A DNA stretch of 42,014 nt from Deltaproteobacteria bacterium (GTDB lineage Bacteria > Desulfobacterota > B13-G15 > RBG-16-54-18). Shown here in pieces: positions 8,177 to 15,555 of this stretch (position 1 is the stretch's first letter; each line of letters begins with the position of its first letter). Below the pieces are notes generated by a model. It saw nothing but the letters and a program-made list of their open reading frames with translations, did no database searches and was not told the DNA's origin. Both the position numbers and the translations under genes were made by a program. Where the stretch lies: NCBI GenBank assembly GCA_019308925.1, contig JAFDHG010000011.1:1-42014 (forward strand), in the 5' to 3' direction.

Positions 8177-9277
8177 TTAGTCCTTCAGAGAATCGAGGAC
8201 GATTTGCGAAAAATAGACCACCTCCTTACCGATCTCCTTGGCCTTAGAGGTAGAACTTAGTTGAAAGGTACAGAAGGGGCAAGGGCTTACCACCACCTCC
8301 CCCGGGGCCATCTTCAGAAGCCGGGAGGCCATCTCCGTCGAGAGATCACGGTACAGAGATCTGATCCCACTGCCTGAACCGCAGCAGGGGGCCTGCTCCC
8401 TGCTGAGCTCGGTATCTCTCACCTCAGCTCCGCACCAGGCGAGCAGTTCCCTGGGCTCCTCAGTTATCCCCTCTCCCCTGGCCAGGCGACAGGGGTCTTG
8501 GTAGACGAGGGTCCTTTTTACCTTTTGCAGGAGGGAGCGGTTCTCCTTTAAGGCTTCGTATATCACCTCCACTACATGTGAGACCTGAAAGGGGAATTCC
8601 CCAAGGACATCAGGATAAAAATACTTGAAGCACTTCAGACAGCCGTTGCAGGGGATAATAAGTCTCTTTATCCCCAGGCCCCTGAACCTATCGACGTTCT
8701 TCTGAAAGAGCTCTCCTGCAAGATCGACGTCTCCCGCCTCATAGATGTAGGTACCACAGCAACCCTCATCCTCCAGGATCATAAAGTCGACCCCCAACCG
8801 TTTTAGGGCGAGATAAGAGGCGGTGGCAGCATCTTTCACCAGGTAAGAGGGAAGGCAGCCGAGGTAGAGGAGGGTTTCCGATTCCTTTCGGGGGAACTCT
8901 TCGGGTAGCCACTCCAGGCGCTTGCTCGGGTCGCCGTTGACAGCATTCCCCTTTTTGAAGATCCCCCCGATGATCTTCTTCCCCCGCTCCAGGGGTCCTA
9001 ACCCCCTCTTCACCAGTCCTCTCCTGCCAGCGTTCACTATCTGGGTGATTTCTATCTCCACAGGGCAGACCGTCTCACACTTCATACACTTGGGACAATT
9101 GTAGAGACTCTCCACCATCTGCTCGGAGATATCACCACCTTCCAACACCTCCCGTACTGTCTGCAACCGGTGCATGGGCGAGAAGAGCTCTTCACCCGTG
9201 ATCTGGTAGGTGGGGCAGACCTCCATACATTGCTCACATTCGTTGCAGGACTCTATCTGCTCGAGGACCTTCTCCAT
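8177..9277 (-). CDS. Fe-S oxidoreductase with two 4Fe-4S motifs and two CCG domains (HdrD/GlpC-like)
   Basis: 366 residues. The N-terminus carries two ferredoxin motifs, CNECEQCMEVCP and CPKCMKCETVCP. Two cysteine-rich CCG domains follow: GCCGTYIYEAG...CNGCLKCF and APCCGSGSGIRS...CPFCTF. This arrangement is that of heterodisulfide-reductase subunit D, GlpC and related electron-transfer subunits of anaerobes. There is no membrane helix, and no flavin or thiolase partner is next to it, so the redox partner is unknown. It lies between the ParB-like gene and asd with gaps of 54 and 20 bases, probably co-transcribed. The family is clear; the substrate is not. Confidence 0.85.
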   Translation of the reverse strand: MEKVLEQIESCNECEQCMEVCPTYQITGEELFSPMHRLQTVREVLEGGDISEQMVESLYNCPKCMKCETVCPVEIEITQIVNAGRRGLVKRGLGPLERGKKIIGGIFKKGNAVNGDPSKRLEWLPEEFPRKESETLLYLGCLPSYLVKDAATASYLALKRLGVDFMILEDEGCCGTYIYEAGDVDLAGELFQKNVDRFRGLGIKRLIIPCNGCLKCFKYFYPDVLGEFPFQVSHVVEVIYEALKENRSLLQKVKRTLVYQDPCRLARGEGITEEPRELLAWCGAEVRDTELSREQAPCCGSGSGIRSLYRDLSTEMASRLLKMAPGEVVVSPCPFCTFQLSSTSKAKEIGKEVVYFSQIVLDSLKD

Positions 9278-9331
9278 CTCTTACCTTCTTTTTTAAGGCG
9301 AAGCTTACTATAACAGAAGAGTTATTAAAGA

Positions 9332-10309
9332 TCAACGACCTTGGCCGAGTTCCTTCAGGGGGTCTTTATGAGTGCCCTCCTTCTCGATGATCTGATGAAG
9401 CTTGGTAACCAGCTCCCTGAACTTTCTGAAATCTCTGAATCTGAGCTCCATCCTGAACTGATCCCCCTCGAAGAAGGCTGGAGGTTGAAAAGAGATCTGG
9501 GGGGGGAGGGAGAGGGACCGCCTATACTCAGCAAACCTCCCCTCTAACTCTGTCAGGCGGGGGTACCTCATCTCCTTGAGGACCCTCCTGGCCCTCTCGA
9601 GCCGCTGGGGCCGCGGGGTCTGCTGATCGCCAATGACTTCCTCTATCTCCCCCCTGGCCAATAGGGAGGAGATGGATACCCCATCCCTCAGAGAGATCTC
9701 CCGCAAAAAGGTGATGATCTCCTTAACGCGGTTTTCCCCCGGCCTCAAGGCCTGCAGCAGGGGGTGGATAGCCCGCTGCCCCTCCCTGTTGAGGTGGAGG
9801 AAGAGGACCGAGGCGGAGAGGGAAAGACCTTCCCTTACCAGATATTTCTTCAAGTCTTCTTCCAATCCTAAAAGGCCGGTTACCTGCTTTAAGATCCTGA
9901 TGTTGGGCTGAAGACCCAGGAGGGGGAGAAAACGGTCTATCATCTCCCTCTCATCAACCCCGAAAGAGATGAGTTTCCCCAAGGCCTGGGCCTTCTCCAT
10001 GAGGTTGAGGGGGCGCAGCAGATTGTGTCCCAAACTTAGCAGCAGGGCCTGAAGGTCGCCCAATTCGCCATGGGAATAGATGAGGGCCTCCGCCTCGGAG
10101 ATAGAGAGATGACGCAAGGCTTCGGCCCTTTTAAAGCCACAAACGAGCTGATACCATCCATCACCCCTCACCCGCACGAGGAGGGGTTCCAGGAGGCCGA
10201 CTAACTGGATGGAGGTAAGTAAGGGCTCCAGCTCTGGCATAAAGGTGATGGCAAAGGTGGTATCCTCCAGATCGATCTGGGCCAAGGAGACCCTCTCTAA
10301 TCTGCGCAT
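9332..10309 (-). CDS. ParB-like nuclease/partition-fold DNA-binding protein
   Basis: 325 residues from the ATG at 10309, chosen because GGGAGGAG precedes it and the first residues (MRRLERVSLAQIDLED) match ParB-domain starts. The frame itself is open to 10375. A ParB N-terminal domain (SIQLVGLLEPLLVRV, YQLVCGFKRAEALRHL) is followed by a KorB/ParB-like helix-turn-helix part (LMEKAQALGKLI, LGLQPNIRILKQVTGLLGL) and a long helical C-terminus. No ParA gene and no parS are evident, so this is probably one of the stand-alone ParB-like regulators rather than the chromosome-segregation ParB. It heads the run leading to asd. Confidence 0.75.
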   Translation of the reverse strand: MRRLERVSLAQIDLEDTTFAITFMPELEPLLTSIQLVGLLEPLLVRVRGDGWYQLVCGFKRAEALRHLSISEAEALIYSHGELGDLQALLLSLGHNLLRPLNLMEKAQALGKLISFGVDEREMIDRFLPLLGLQPNIRILKQVTGLLGLEEDLKKYLVREGLSLSASVLFLHLNREGQRAIHPLLQALRPGENRVKEIITFLREISLRDGVSISSLLARGEIEEVIGDQQTPRPQRLERARRVLKEMRYPRLTELEGRFAEYRRSLSLPPQISFQPPAFFEGDQFRMELRFRDFRKFRELVTKLHQIIEKEGTHKDPLKELGQGR

Positions 10310-10492
10310 TCTTCTCCTCCCATTTTCAGGATTGGCGGGCCAAAAGATTATACCCTTCCTCCTCAGGGCTGCCAAGTTTTAAAATCTCACTTTTTTCCCA
10401 TCGAAAGGCAAGGAAGGAAACAATAAATTCCTTGACGATTTCAACAACAAATGGTAAAGAGGCAAAAAATACAAATTTTGGGGGGGATAATT

Positions 10493-10975
10493 ATGGGCAA
10501 AAAAGGTCTCATCTGGTCACTGGCAATATGCATCCTTTTTATGTTTTCTATAGGCTGCGCAGAACTCACCAAATCCACCAAGACAGAAGGCGCAAAGGCC
10601 GAAGGGGGAAAAGCCGGAAAGGTTTCCCCCATGTATTCTGAATTTAAAGATGTGATGATCCCCCCCGATATGGAGTTGGACCGTAATGAATCCCTGGTTT
10701 ACGAGAGCCATAACCTGCGCATGGGGGTGTTATATTACTCCGGGCGGGCGGAATTACCCGAAGTCGTAGACTTCTTTAAAGAGAACATGAAAAATGATGG
10801 ATGGGAACTCCTCAATAGTTTCAGGCACAAGACCTATATCCTCAACTTTGTAAAAAAGGGGCGCAACTGCATCATCACCGTGGAGAAAAAGGGCGGCAAG
10901 GCAGATATCCAGATCTGGATGGGACCCTTGCAGAAGAAATTGGAATCCACAAAGAAAAAGCTCCGGCGCAGATAA
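10493..10975 (+). CDS. Conserved lipoprotein of unknown function
   Basis: 160 residues from the ATG at 10493, which has a G-rich site (GGGGGGAT) just upstream; an in-frame ATG at 10451 lacks one. The N-terminus is a lipoprotein signal: KKGLIWSLAICILFMFSIGC, with the lipobox Cys after FSIG. A lysine-rich linker follows, and then a domain of about 110 residues (IPPDMELDRNESLVYESHNLRMGVLYYSG, VVDFFKENMKNDGWELL, YILNFVKKGRNCIITVEKK). I have seen this pattern in small proteobacterial lipoproteins but cannot name a function. It is transcribed away from the ParB-like gene. Location is the inner or outer membrane, periplasmic side. Confidence 0.75.
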   Translation: MGKKGLIWSLAICILFMFSIGCAELTKSTKTEGAKAEGGKAGKVSPMYSEFKDVMIPPDMELDRNESLVYESHNLRMGVLYYSGRAELPEVVDFFKENMKNDGWELLNSFRHKTYILNFVKKGRNCIITVEKKGGKADIQIWMGPLQKKLESTKKKLRRR

Positions 10976-11135
10976 AAACCTTAACAAGGTCATCTAGTTT
11001 CGATAGCAGGCTTCAAAACATCTCACCCGCTTTTGAGTTCCGGTAGTGGTCGAAGATTATGGGATAGAAGGGCTCGAACCCCCTCTTTAAGCTCAGAGTT
11101 TAAAGGGGGCTGACAGAGTAAGAAACCCGATTTGC

Positions 11136-11843
11136 ATGGCGATGAATGGAGATCTTGAACAAAGGATTGAGGTCCTGGCCCAGTGGCTTTATGAATTGAG
11201 CTATTTGGTGGTCTTCACCGGGGCAGGGGTGAGCACGGAGTCAGGGCTCCCGGACTTCAGGGGGCCCGATGGGATCTGGACCAGACAAGAAAAGGGGTTG
11301 CCGCCGCCACCCATGCAACGTCCCTGGTCTGAGGTGGACCCCAATCCGGCCCATTACGCCATCAGAGCGCTGCAGGATCTGGGAAAACTGAAATTTCTGA
11401 TCTCCCAGAACGTGGACAATCTCCATCTCAAATCGGGGATTCGTCCAGAACTGCTGGCAGAACTGCATGGCAACATTACCAAACTGCGTTGCCAGCGCTG
11501 TGGGGCTATAGTAGATAGGGAAAAAGCAGAGTCAAGGTGCAGTTGCGGGGGGAGGTTGGTTCCCAGCGTAGTGGACTTTGGGCAGCCCCTGCCAGAGAAG
11601 GACCTGAGGGAATCATATTACCACTCGGAGCATTGCGACCTCTTTGTAGCGGTGGGCTCCAGCCTGGTGGTGACGCCCGCAGCCGACATGCCGGTGGTGG
11701 CCCTGAGGGCAGGGGCAAAACTGGTGATCATCAACCACGGTGAAACCCCCCTTGATCAGTACGCACACCTCCGCTTCCACGAGAGTGCCGGAGAAGTCCT
11801 CCCTAAGGCCGTGGTCCTGTTGAAGCAGAAATTGAGGGGATGA
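11136..11843 (+). CDS. Sir2-family NAD-dependent protein deacylase (sirtuin)
   Basis: 235 residues with all sirtuin landmarks: NAD-binding FTGAGVSTESGLPDFRG (residues 27-43), GPDGIW, SQNVDNLH (90-97), catalytic His111 in ELHGN, a zinc ribbon from Cys119/Cys122 and Cys135/Cys137, and the late GSSLVV and INHGETPLDQYA NAD contacts. It would remove acyl groups from lysines with NAD+. Start choice is weak, because neither ATG 11136 nor ATG 11142 has a clear ribosome-binding site. It is followed after 4 bases by a transglutaminase-like gene, so the two are probably one operon. Confidence 0.92.
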   Translation: MAMNGDLEQRIEVLAQWLYELSYLVVFTGAGVSTESGLPDFRGPDGIWTRQEKGLPPPPMQRPWSEVDPNPAHYAIRALQDLGKLKFLISQNVDNLHLKSGIRPELLAELHGNITKLRCQRCGAIVDREKAESRCSCGGRLVPSVVDFGQPLPEKDLRESYYHSEHCDLFVAVGSSLVVTPAADMPVVALRAGAKLVIINHGETPLDQYAHLRFHESAGEVLPKAVVLLKQKLRG

Positions 11844-11847
11844 GAAA

Positions 11848-12483
11848 ATGGATCCCTTTCTCCAGGCCACCGAGGCCATTGATTGCGATAACCCGCTGAT
11901 CCAGGACCTGGCACATAAAATAATCGAAGGTGCACCAGATGTGCCCGGACGGGCACGGCGGCTCTTCTATTTTGTCCGGGATACCATAAGATATAATCCT
12001 TATTCCCCCTTCTTCCTCATGGATCACTACAAGGCCACCACTACCCTCCGTCGGGGCAGGGGATATTGTGTCCAAAAGGCGGTCCTGCTGGTCGCCCTGG
12101 CCAGGGCGGCGGAGATCCCGGCACAACTGGTCTTCGCCGACATCCGCAACCACCAGGCCTCAGAGCGGCTGGTGGAGATGATGGGGACCGATCTCTTTGT
12201 CTTCCATGGCTATGTGGAGTGGTTCTTGGGGGGGCGAAGGGTGCAGGTGACCCCCGCATTCGAGACAGAGCTGTGTCAAGGACAAGGCTATCCCATTGTA
12301 GAGTTCAACGGGCGTAAAGACGCCATCTTTCCCCCCTATGACAGCAGAGGCCGAAAATTTGTGGAATATGTGCGACACCATGGCACCTTTTCCGATGTCC
12401 CTTTAGACCTGATCCTCCGGGGCTGGGAAGAGGCGTACGGAAGCGAGAGGGTACGAGAGTGGAAGAAGACCTTTCATGAATAG
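11848..12483 (+). CDS. Transglutaminase-like cysteine protease-fold protein
   Basis: 211 residues. It has the transglutaminase-core pattern: FYFVRDTIRYNPYSPF, then the nucleophile Cys74 in LRRGRGYCVQKAVLLVALARA, and His120 in FVFHGYVEWFLGG. Where classical members have an Asp ('VDPT'), this one reads VQVTPAFE, so the third catalytic position is altered or shifted. There is no signal peptide, so it is cytoplasmic. It may hydrolyse amide bonds, but the substrate is unknown. Four bases separate it from the sirtuin gene. No gene follows until the repeat and attC region (12613-12850). Confidence 0.8.
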   Translation: MDPFLQATEAIDCDNPLIQDLAHKIIEGAPDVPGRARRLFYFVRDTIRYNPYSPFFLMDHYKATTTLRRGRGYCVQKAVLLVALARAAEIPAQLVFADIRNHQASERLVEMMGTDLFVFHGYVEWFLGGRRVQVTPAFETELCQGQGYPIVEFNGRKDAIFPPYDSRGRKFVEYVRHHGTFSDVPLDLILRGWEEAYGSERVREWKKTFHE

Positions 12484-12612
12484 CGTTCCCGAGGTTTTTA
12501 TTGGCATCTCTTAGCGCGGGCAATAAAAAGGCCCTTTTTGGGGCTTGATTAGCAGATATTTTGTGGAGGGATGGCTCTAATTTTCTAATTTCCTTGGTTA
12601 AACTTGGTTATT

Positions 12613-12766
12613 CCCTGTAGCTTGCTACAGGGTTACCTTATCTTTTCCTCCCCCTCGATGGGGGAGGGGAGGTGGGGGTGATTCTAGGTGTCTTTTTCTC
12701 ACCCTCCCCTTTATCCCCTCCCATCAAGGGAGGGGATAATAAGATACCCCGCAGCTTGCTGCGGGG
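12613..12766. repeat. Nested palindromic repeat cluster (MITE/REP-like)
   Basis: Four hairpins are arranged nearly symmetrically. Outer pair: CCCTGTAG-CTTG-CTACAGGG (12613-12632) and CCCCGCAG-CTTG-CTGCGGGG (12747-12766), sharing the CTTG loop. Inner pair: CTCCCCC-TCGA-TGGGGGAG near 12648-12666, and a CCCCTCCC/GGGAGGGG hairpin near 12716-12735. The inner flanks (GTGGGGGTGA versus TCACCCTCCCC) also pair with each other. The whole 154-base unit could fold as one cruciform-like structure. It abuts the outer end of the integron cassette, and no gene lies in it. Confidence 0.7.
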
Positions 12767-12777
12767 AGGTTCATTGA

Positions 12778-12850
12778 ACCTTACGACTAAGCTCACCTGC
12801 TGCTATGGAGCGCCAGCGGAATAGCGGTTGGGTGGAGCGCTTTGTTGGCC
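12778..12850 (-). other. attC (59-base element) of an integron cassette
   Basis: Read on the minus strand: R'' GGCCAAC (12850-12844); an L'' arm with AAGCGCTCCACC (12842-12831); a central structured part with GCTAT (12825-12821) pairing with ATAGC (12806-12802); an L' arm GGTGAGCTTAGTC (12797-12785); and R' GTAAGGT (12784-12778). L'' and L' are complementary apart from unpaired bases (AAGC..TC.ACC against GGTGAGCTT), as in attC hairpins with extrahelical bases. R'' is the exact complement of GTTGGCC at the other cassette end (14530-14524). The MTase stop TAG overlaps R''. R' deviates from GTTRRRY at its third base, suggesting decay or an end-of-array junction. Confidence 0.85.
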
Positions 12851-13776
12851 TATACTAATACTTTCCTGGCTGGTCGCACCTCATACAAAGCACGATCTTC
12901 ACATACTTGCAGTTGCCCCATAGGTTGTTTCTCAATCTTTTCGAATTTTAACTGAACATTGTTGAACAAGGTGCTCGCTTCCGCCTTAAGTTGACGAGCA
13001 GCCATTCTGCAATACTCAGGTTCAATTTCAACACCAATACTATTCCTACCACTCCTTATAGATGCTATCATTGTTGTTCCTGTTCCGCAAAATGGATCAA
13101 GCACGGTATCACCTACGAATGAGAACATTTTTACGATTCTTAGGGCCAGCTCAAGAGGAAATGGTGCGGGATGATTTCTGGTAGAAGCACCTGGTATATT
13201 CCATATTTGTTGAAACCAATTATTAAAGTCTTTTTTGTTAATTTTACTTAGTTCGCGCTGTTTATTAGTTGGTTTACGATATCCTCTAGGTTTTCGTTGC
13301 ATCAAAATAAATTCGATATCATTTTTTATTATTGCATTTGGTTCATATGGCTTTCCAAGAAATTTAGAGCCGTTAGCAACTTCATAATTAGCATTTGTTA
13401 TTTTGTGCCATATTATTGGATTCAAATTATCAAATCCTATTTTTCTGCAAATCACGCAAATATCTGCATGCAACGGAAAAACAAGATGGCGACCGAAAGA
13501 TCGCCTGGAGACACATACATCACCAACTACACATACTAAACGTCCGCCGGGTACCAACACACGATAGACTTCCTTCCATACCTTTTTTAATTCAGATAAG
13601 AATTCCTCATATTGATCAATATGGCCGAGTTGATCTGGGTTATCTTTATATTTTTTAAGATTCCAATATGGGGGAGAGGTAAGTACAAGGTGAACACTCT
13701 CATCCTCGATGAAAGACAAATCTCGTGCATCACCTTTGACCAATTTATGTACGGTTGGTATTTGTTCATTTGTCAT
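12850..13776 (-). CDS. Beta-class DNA methyltransferase (SPPYW type, probably N4-cytosine)
   Basis: 308 residues. Motif IV is TSPPYWNLKKY (SPPYW at residues 34-38) and comes before the AdoMet motif I, DPFCGTGTTMIAS (227-238), followed by IGVEIEPEY. This order is beta class, and SPPYW is usual for N4-cytosine enzymes, although adenine methylation cannot be ruled out. The region between (RKPRGYRKPTNKQRELSKINKKDF and neighbours) likely holds target recognition. The start overlaps the end of the endonuclease gene by 4 bases, and the stop lies in the attC. Its job is to protect the host at the sequence cut by the PaeR7I-like partner. Confidence 0.9.
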   Translation of the reverse strand: MTNEQIPTVHKLVKGDARDLSFIEDESVHLVLTSPPYWNLKKYKDNPDQLGHIDQYEEFLSELKKVWKEVYRVLVPGGRLVCVVGDVCVSRRSFGRHLVFPLHADICVICRKIGFDNLNPIIWHKITNANYEVANGSKFLGKPYEPNAIIKNDIEFILMQRKPRGYRKPTNKQRELSKINKKDFNNWFQQIWNIPGASTRNHPAPFPLELALRIVKMFSFVGDTVLDPFCGTGTTMIASIRSGRNSIGVEIEPEYCRMAARQLKAEASTLFNNVQLKFEKIEKQPMGQLQVCEDRALYEVRPARKVLV

Positions 13777-14495
13777 ATAAATGACCTCACATGGGAGCTT
13801 AGAGTTTTTGCAAAATTTTTAAAAGAAAGATCATCAGCAGGCTCTCTGTAAGTTCCATGTTCTCCCCGAGAACTATCTGAAACAATAAACGATGATGCGG
13901 TATAATGCCGTTCTAATACCAGTTTACGACAAAAAATCTCATATCTCTTCAAGTAAGAGGCACCAACAAATTCTGGAAAAACTTTGAAGTGAGGTTCTTT
14001 TACGCGAACAGGCCTATTGGAGGCTTCGCAATCTTCAAGCATGAAAAAATATCCAAGAAATGGTTGTCTGCCTCCGTTGAAGGCCCCCTCTCTAAAAGCA
14101 GTCCATAAATCCAGCGCACTCCCCATTGCCTCTTCAGTTCTATTGTTAAAATTGTTGCCAAATGAAGGTCCAACTTGAGATTTTGCCTCAATAGCAACAA
14201 CCAGACATCCATCCTTAATCACGAGCAAATCCCACTCCTTTGTTGGCCTAAAAAATCCTGGAAGTTCTATGTGTCGTTTGTAAAAAACATACTCTTCTTT
14301 GATACCAGATTCGACAATTAACCTGGTAAACAGATCAATGAAGCCGTCCATTTGTGCTCCACCAGTTACAGCACTTCTTAGTCCGGCATCATTGACACCC
14401 CTTTTTTTCTGTCTTTCTCGTTGCAGCCGTCGTGTACGCCAGTAATGCGCGACAGATTTGCTGATATATTTATCAATATTATCTATTATTGCCAT
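13773..14495 (-). CDS. PaeR7I/XhoI-type type II restriction endonuclease
   Basis: 240 residues resembling the PaeR7I family: N-terminal SKSVAHYWRTRRLQRE, SAVTGGAQMDGF, LPGFFRPTKEWDLLV, IEAKSQVGPSFGNNFNNRTEEA and GSALDLWTAF. A PD-(D/E)xK site is visible as Asp89 and Glu103-x-Lys105. Family members I know of cut CTCGAG, so that is the likely target; the assignment is by resemblance. The gene is 5' of and overlaps the methyltransferase gene by 4 bases. No controller (C) protein gene is present, so timing of expression may rest on the promoter in the attI-like region. Confidence 0.88.
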   Translation of the reverse strand: MAIIDNIDKYISKSVAHYWRTRRLQRERQKKRGVNDAGLRSAVTGGAQMDGFIDLFTRLIVESGIKEEYVFYKRHIELPGFFRPTKEWDLLVIKDGCLVVAIEAKSQVGPSFGNNFNNRTEEAMGSALDLWTAFREGAFNGGRQPFLGYFFMLEDCEASNRPVRVKEPHFKVFPEFVGASYLKRYEIFCRKLVLERHYTASSFIVSDSSRGEHGTYREPADDLSFKNFAKTLSSHVRSFI

Positions 14496-14523
14496 ATATA
14501 CCCTCTGATGATCGTATTTTTAA

Positions 14524-14686
14524 GGCCAACAATTAATATACGAAATTACCGTTTGCTCTGAACATGGGTATACTATACCATATGTTAAGCATGGTGGGGA
14601 GAGAAAATTCTTTAAAAATCAAGTTGGGGAGGGTATACTACGTCGTATTTTTCGGTAATATGGACTAAAAGCGAAATTCGTATAAT
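14524..14686. promoter_or_regulatory. attI-like recombination and promoter region between cassette and integrase
   Basis: The core site GTTGGCC on the minus strand (14530-14524) marks the attI/cassette junction. Beyond it lie repeated motifs: a 10-base direct repeat GGGTATACTA at 14566-14575 and 14631-14640, the first forming the palindrome GGTATA-C-TATACC (14567-14579), and an inverted pair ATTACCG (14545-14551) / CGGTAAT (14653-14659). TATAAT lies at 14681-14686, directly before the integrase ATG. I see no clear LexA box. These could be integrase-binding sites, promoter operators, or both; the sequence alone does not separate them. Confidence 0.55.
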
Positions 14687-15430
14687 ATGGGAAATCTGTC
14701 CAATAAAGCCAAAGTGACCCTGCCGGAGTTCCAGAAGTTTCTTCTGGAGCGGAAGCTTGTGCCGGCAAAGAACATGACGTTCTTTGCCTACTGGGTGAGC
14801 CGGTTTCTCGACTATGCCAGGAAACGTGACCTTTCTGCCACGGAATATCAGGAATCGGTGGTCATCGAATTTCTGGATGTCCTGCGGTCAGAAAAGCGCA
14901 TTCATGACTGGCAACCTCGTCAGGCTGATGATGCCATACGGCTCTATTATTTCCATTACCTCGGCAAAACAGGCAATCGGGCGTCGGACGGCGATATGCC
15001 TGCTGATGTTCTAGGAACGCTTCAGGAGATCAGGCGACTGATCAGGCTGAGGCATTATTCCTACAGCACGGAACGCACCTACCTGCAGTGGGTCGAACGT
15101 TTCCTGGCCTATGCGCTAAAGCCGGCATCCAAGCTGCCGGTGGACCCGCGAAGCGGAAAGATCGGTCGTCACCATATCAGCGAAAAGGCAATCCAGGTGG
15201 CAGTGAGAAACGCCGTGAACAAGGCCAGCATCGCAAAGCATGCGACGGTGCATACATTCCGCCACAGCTTTGCGACACATCTGCTCCAAAGCGGTGTCAA
15301 TATCAGGGAGGTACAGAGTCTCCTCGGGCACAAGAATGTTGAGACGACCATGACCTACACCCATGTCCTTCGCGATATGAAAAACGCGCCGCAGAGCCCG
15401 CTCGACGCCCTCTATGGGAAGCGGGAGTAA
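14687..15430 (+). pseudogene. Integron integrase (IntI-type tyrosine recombinase) with in-frame internal deletion
   Basis: 247 residues. Residues 1-100 are an extra N-terminal SAM-like domain; residues 113-142 (EIRRLIRLRHYSYSTERTYLQWVERF) match the usual IntI N-terminus. Then KPASKLPVDPRSGKIGRHH (145-163) matches the IntI1 region just before HTLRHSFA. About 200 residues that IntI1 has between these points are missing, including catalytic Arg I ('GTGxR') and the beta-strand Lys. His189-x-x-Arg192, His215 and Tyr224 remain. The IntI-specific 'DPRSG..RRHH' and C-terminal 'SPLDAL' identify it as an integron integrase rather than a phage Xer/Int. With Arg I gone it should be inactive. It is divergent from the cassette, as in integrons. 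Confidence 0.85.
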
Positions 15431-15465
15431 AGGGACTTTACTGAGAACGATGGCCTACTTTTAGC

Positions 15466-15494
15466 TTGACAAGCGGTACATTGTGATTTATGGT
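15466..15494 (+). promoter_or_regulatory. Predicted sigma-70 promoter for the thiolase/DUF35 pair
   Basis: TTGACA (15466-15471) and TATGGT (15489-15494) are 17 bases apart, about 60 bases before the thiolase ATG. A second TTGACAAG occurs at 15510-15517, making a direct repeat that could be a regulator site. The TTGACA match is exact and the -10 is fair. Confidence 0.45.
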
Positions 15495-15555
15495 ACAAAC
15501 TGCTGCTTGTTGACAAGGATCTCTTATAAGGAAAAATCTACGAGGGGGTGTACGT

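Larger units (their letters stand above)
12784..14529 (-). mobile_element. Two-gene integron cassette carrying a restriction-modification system
   Basis: The segment has the boundaries of one integron cassette: its 5' end begins within GTTGGCC (minus strand 14530-14524) and it ends in the attC at 12850-12778, whose R'' (GGCCAAC) is complementary to that 5' core. Inside are only the endonuclease and methyltransferase genes, both read away from the integrase gene at 14687, as cassettes are. Length about 1.75 kb. A restriction-modification cassette can stabilise itself by post-segregational killing, which may explain why it persists beside a damaged integrase. The cassette structure is seen; the selective reason is inference. 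Confidence 0.8.

Noticed and set aside
11060-11115. On the minus strand GGTTCGAGCCC next to a C5/G5 hairpin resembled a tRNA T-arm.
   Set aside because: No matching acceptor stem, anticodon arm or D-arm could be placed on either side, and the putative T-stem would need two wobble pairs. I treat it as chance plus a small hairpin (about 11080-11109).
12515-12550. Terminator after the transglutaminase-like gene (GGCCC-TTTTT-GGGGC).
   Set aside because: The stem has a central mismatch and no proper T-run follows; too weak to call.
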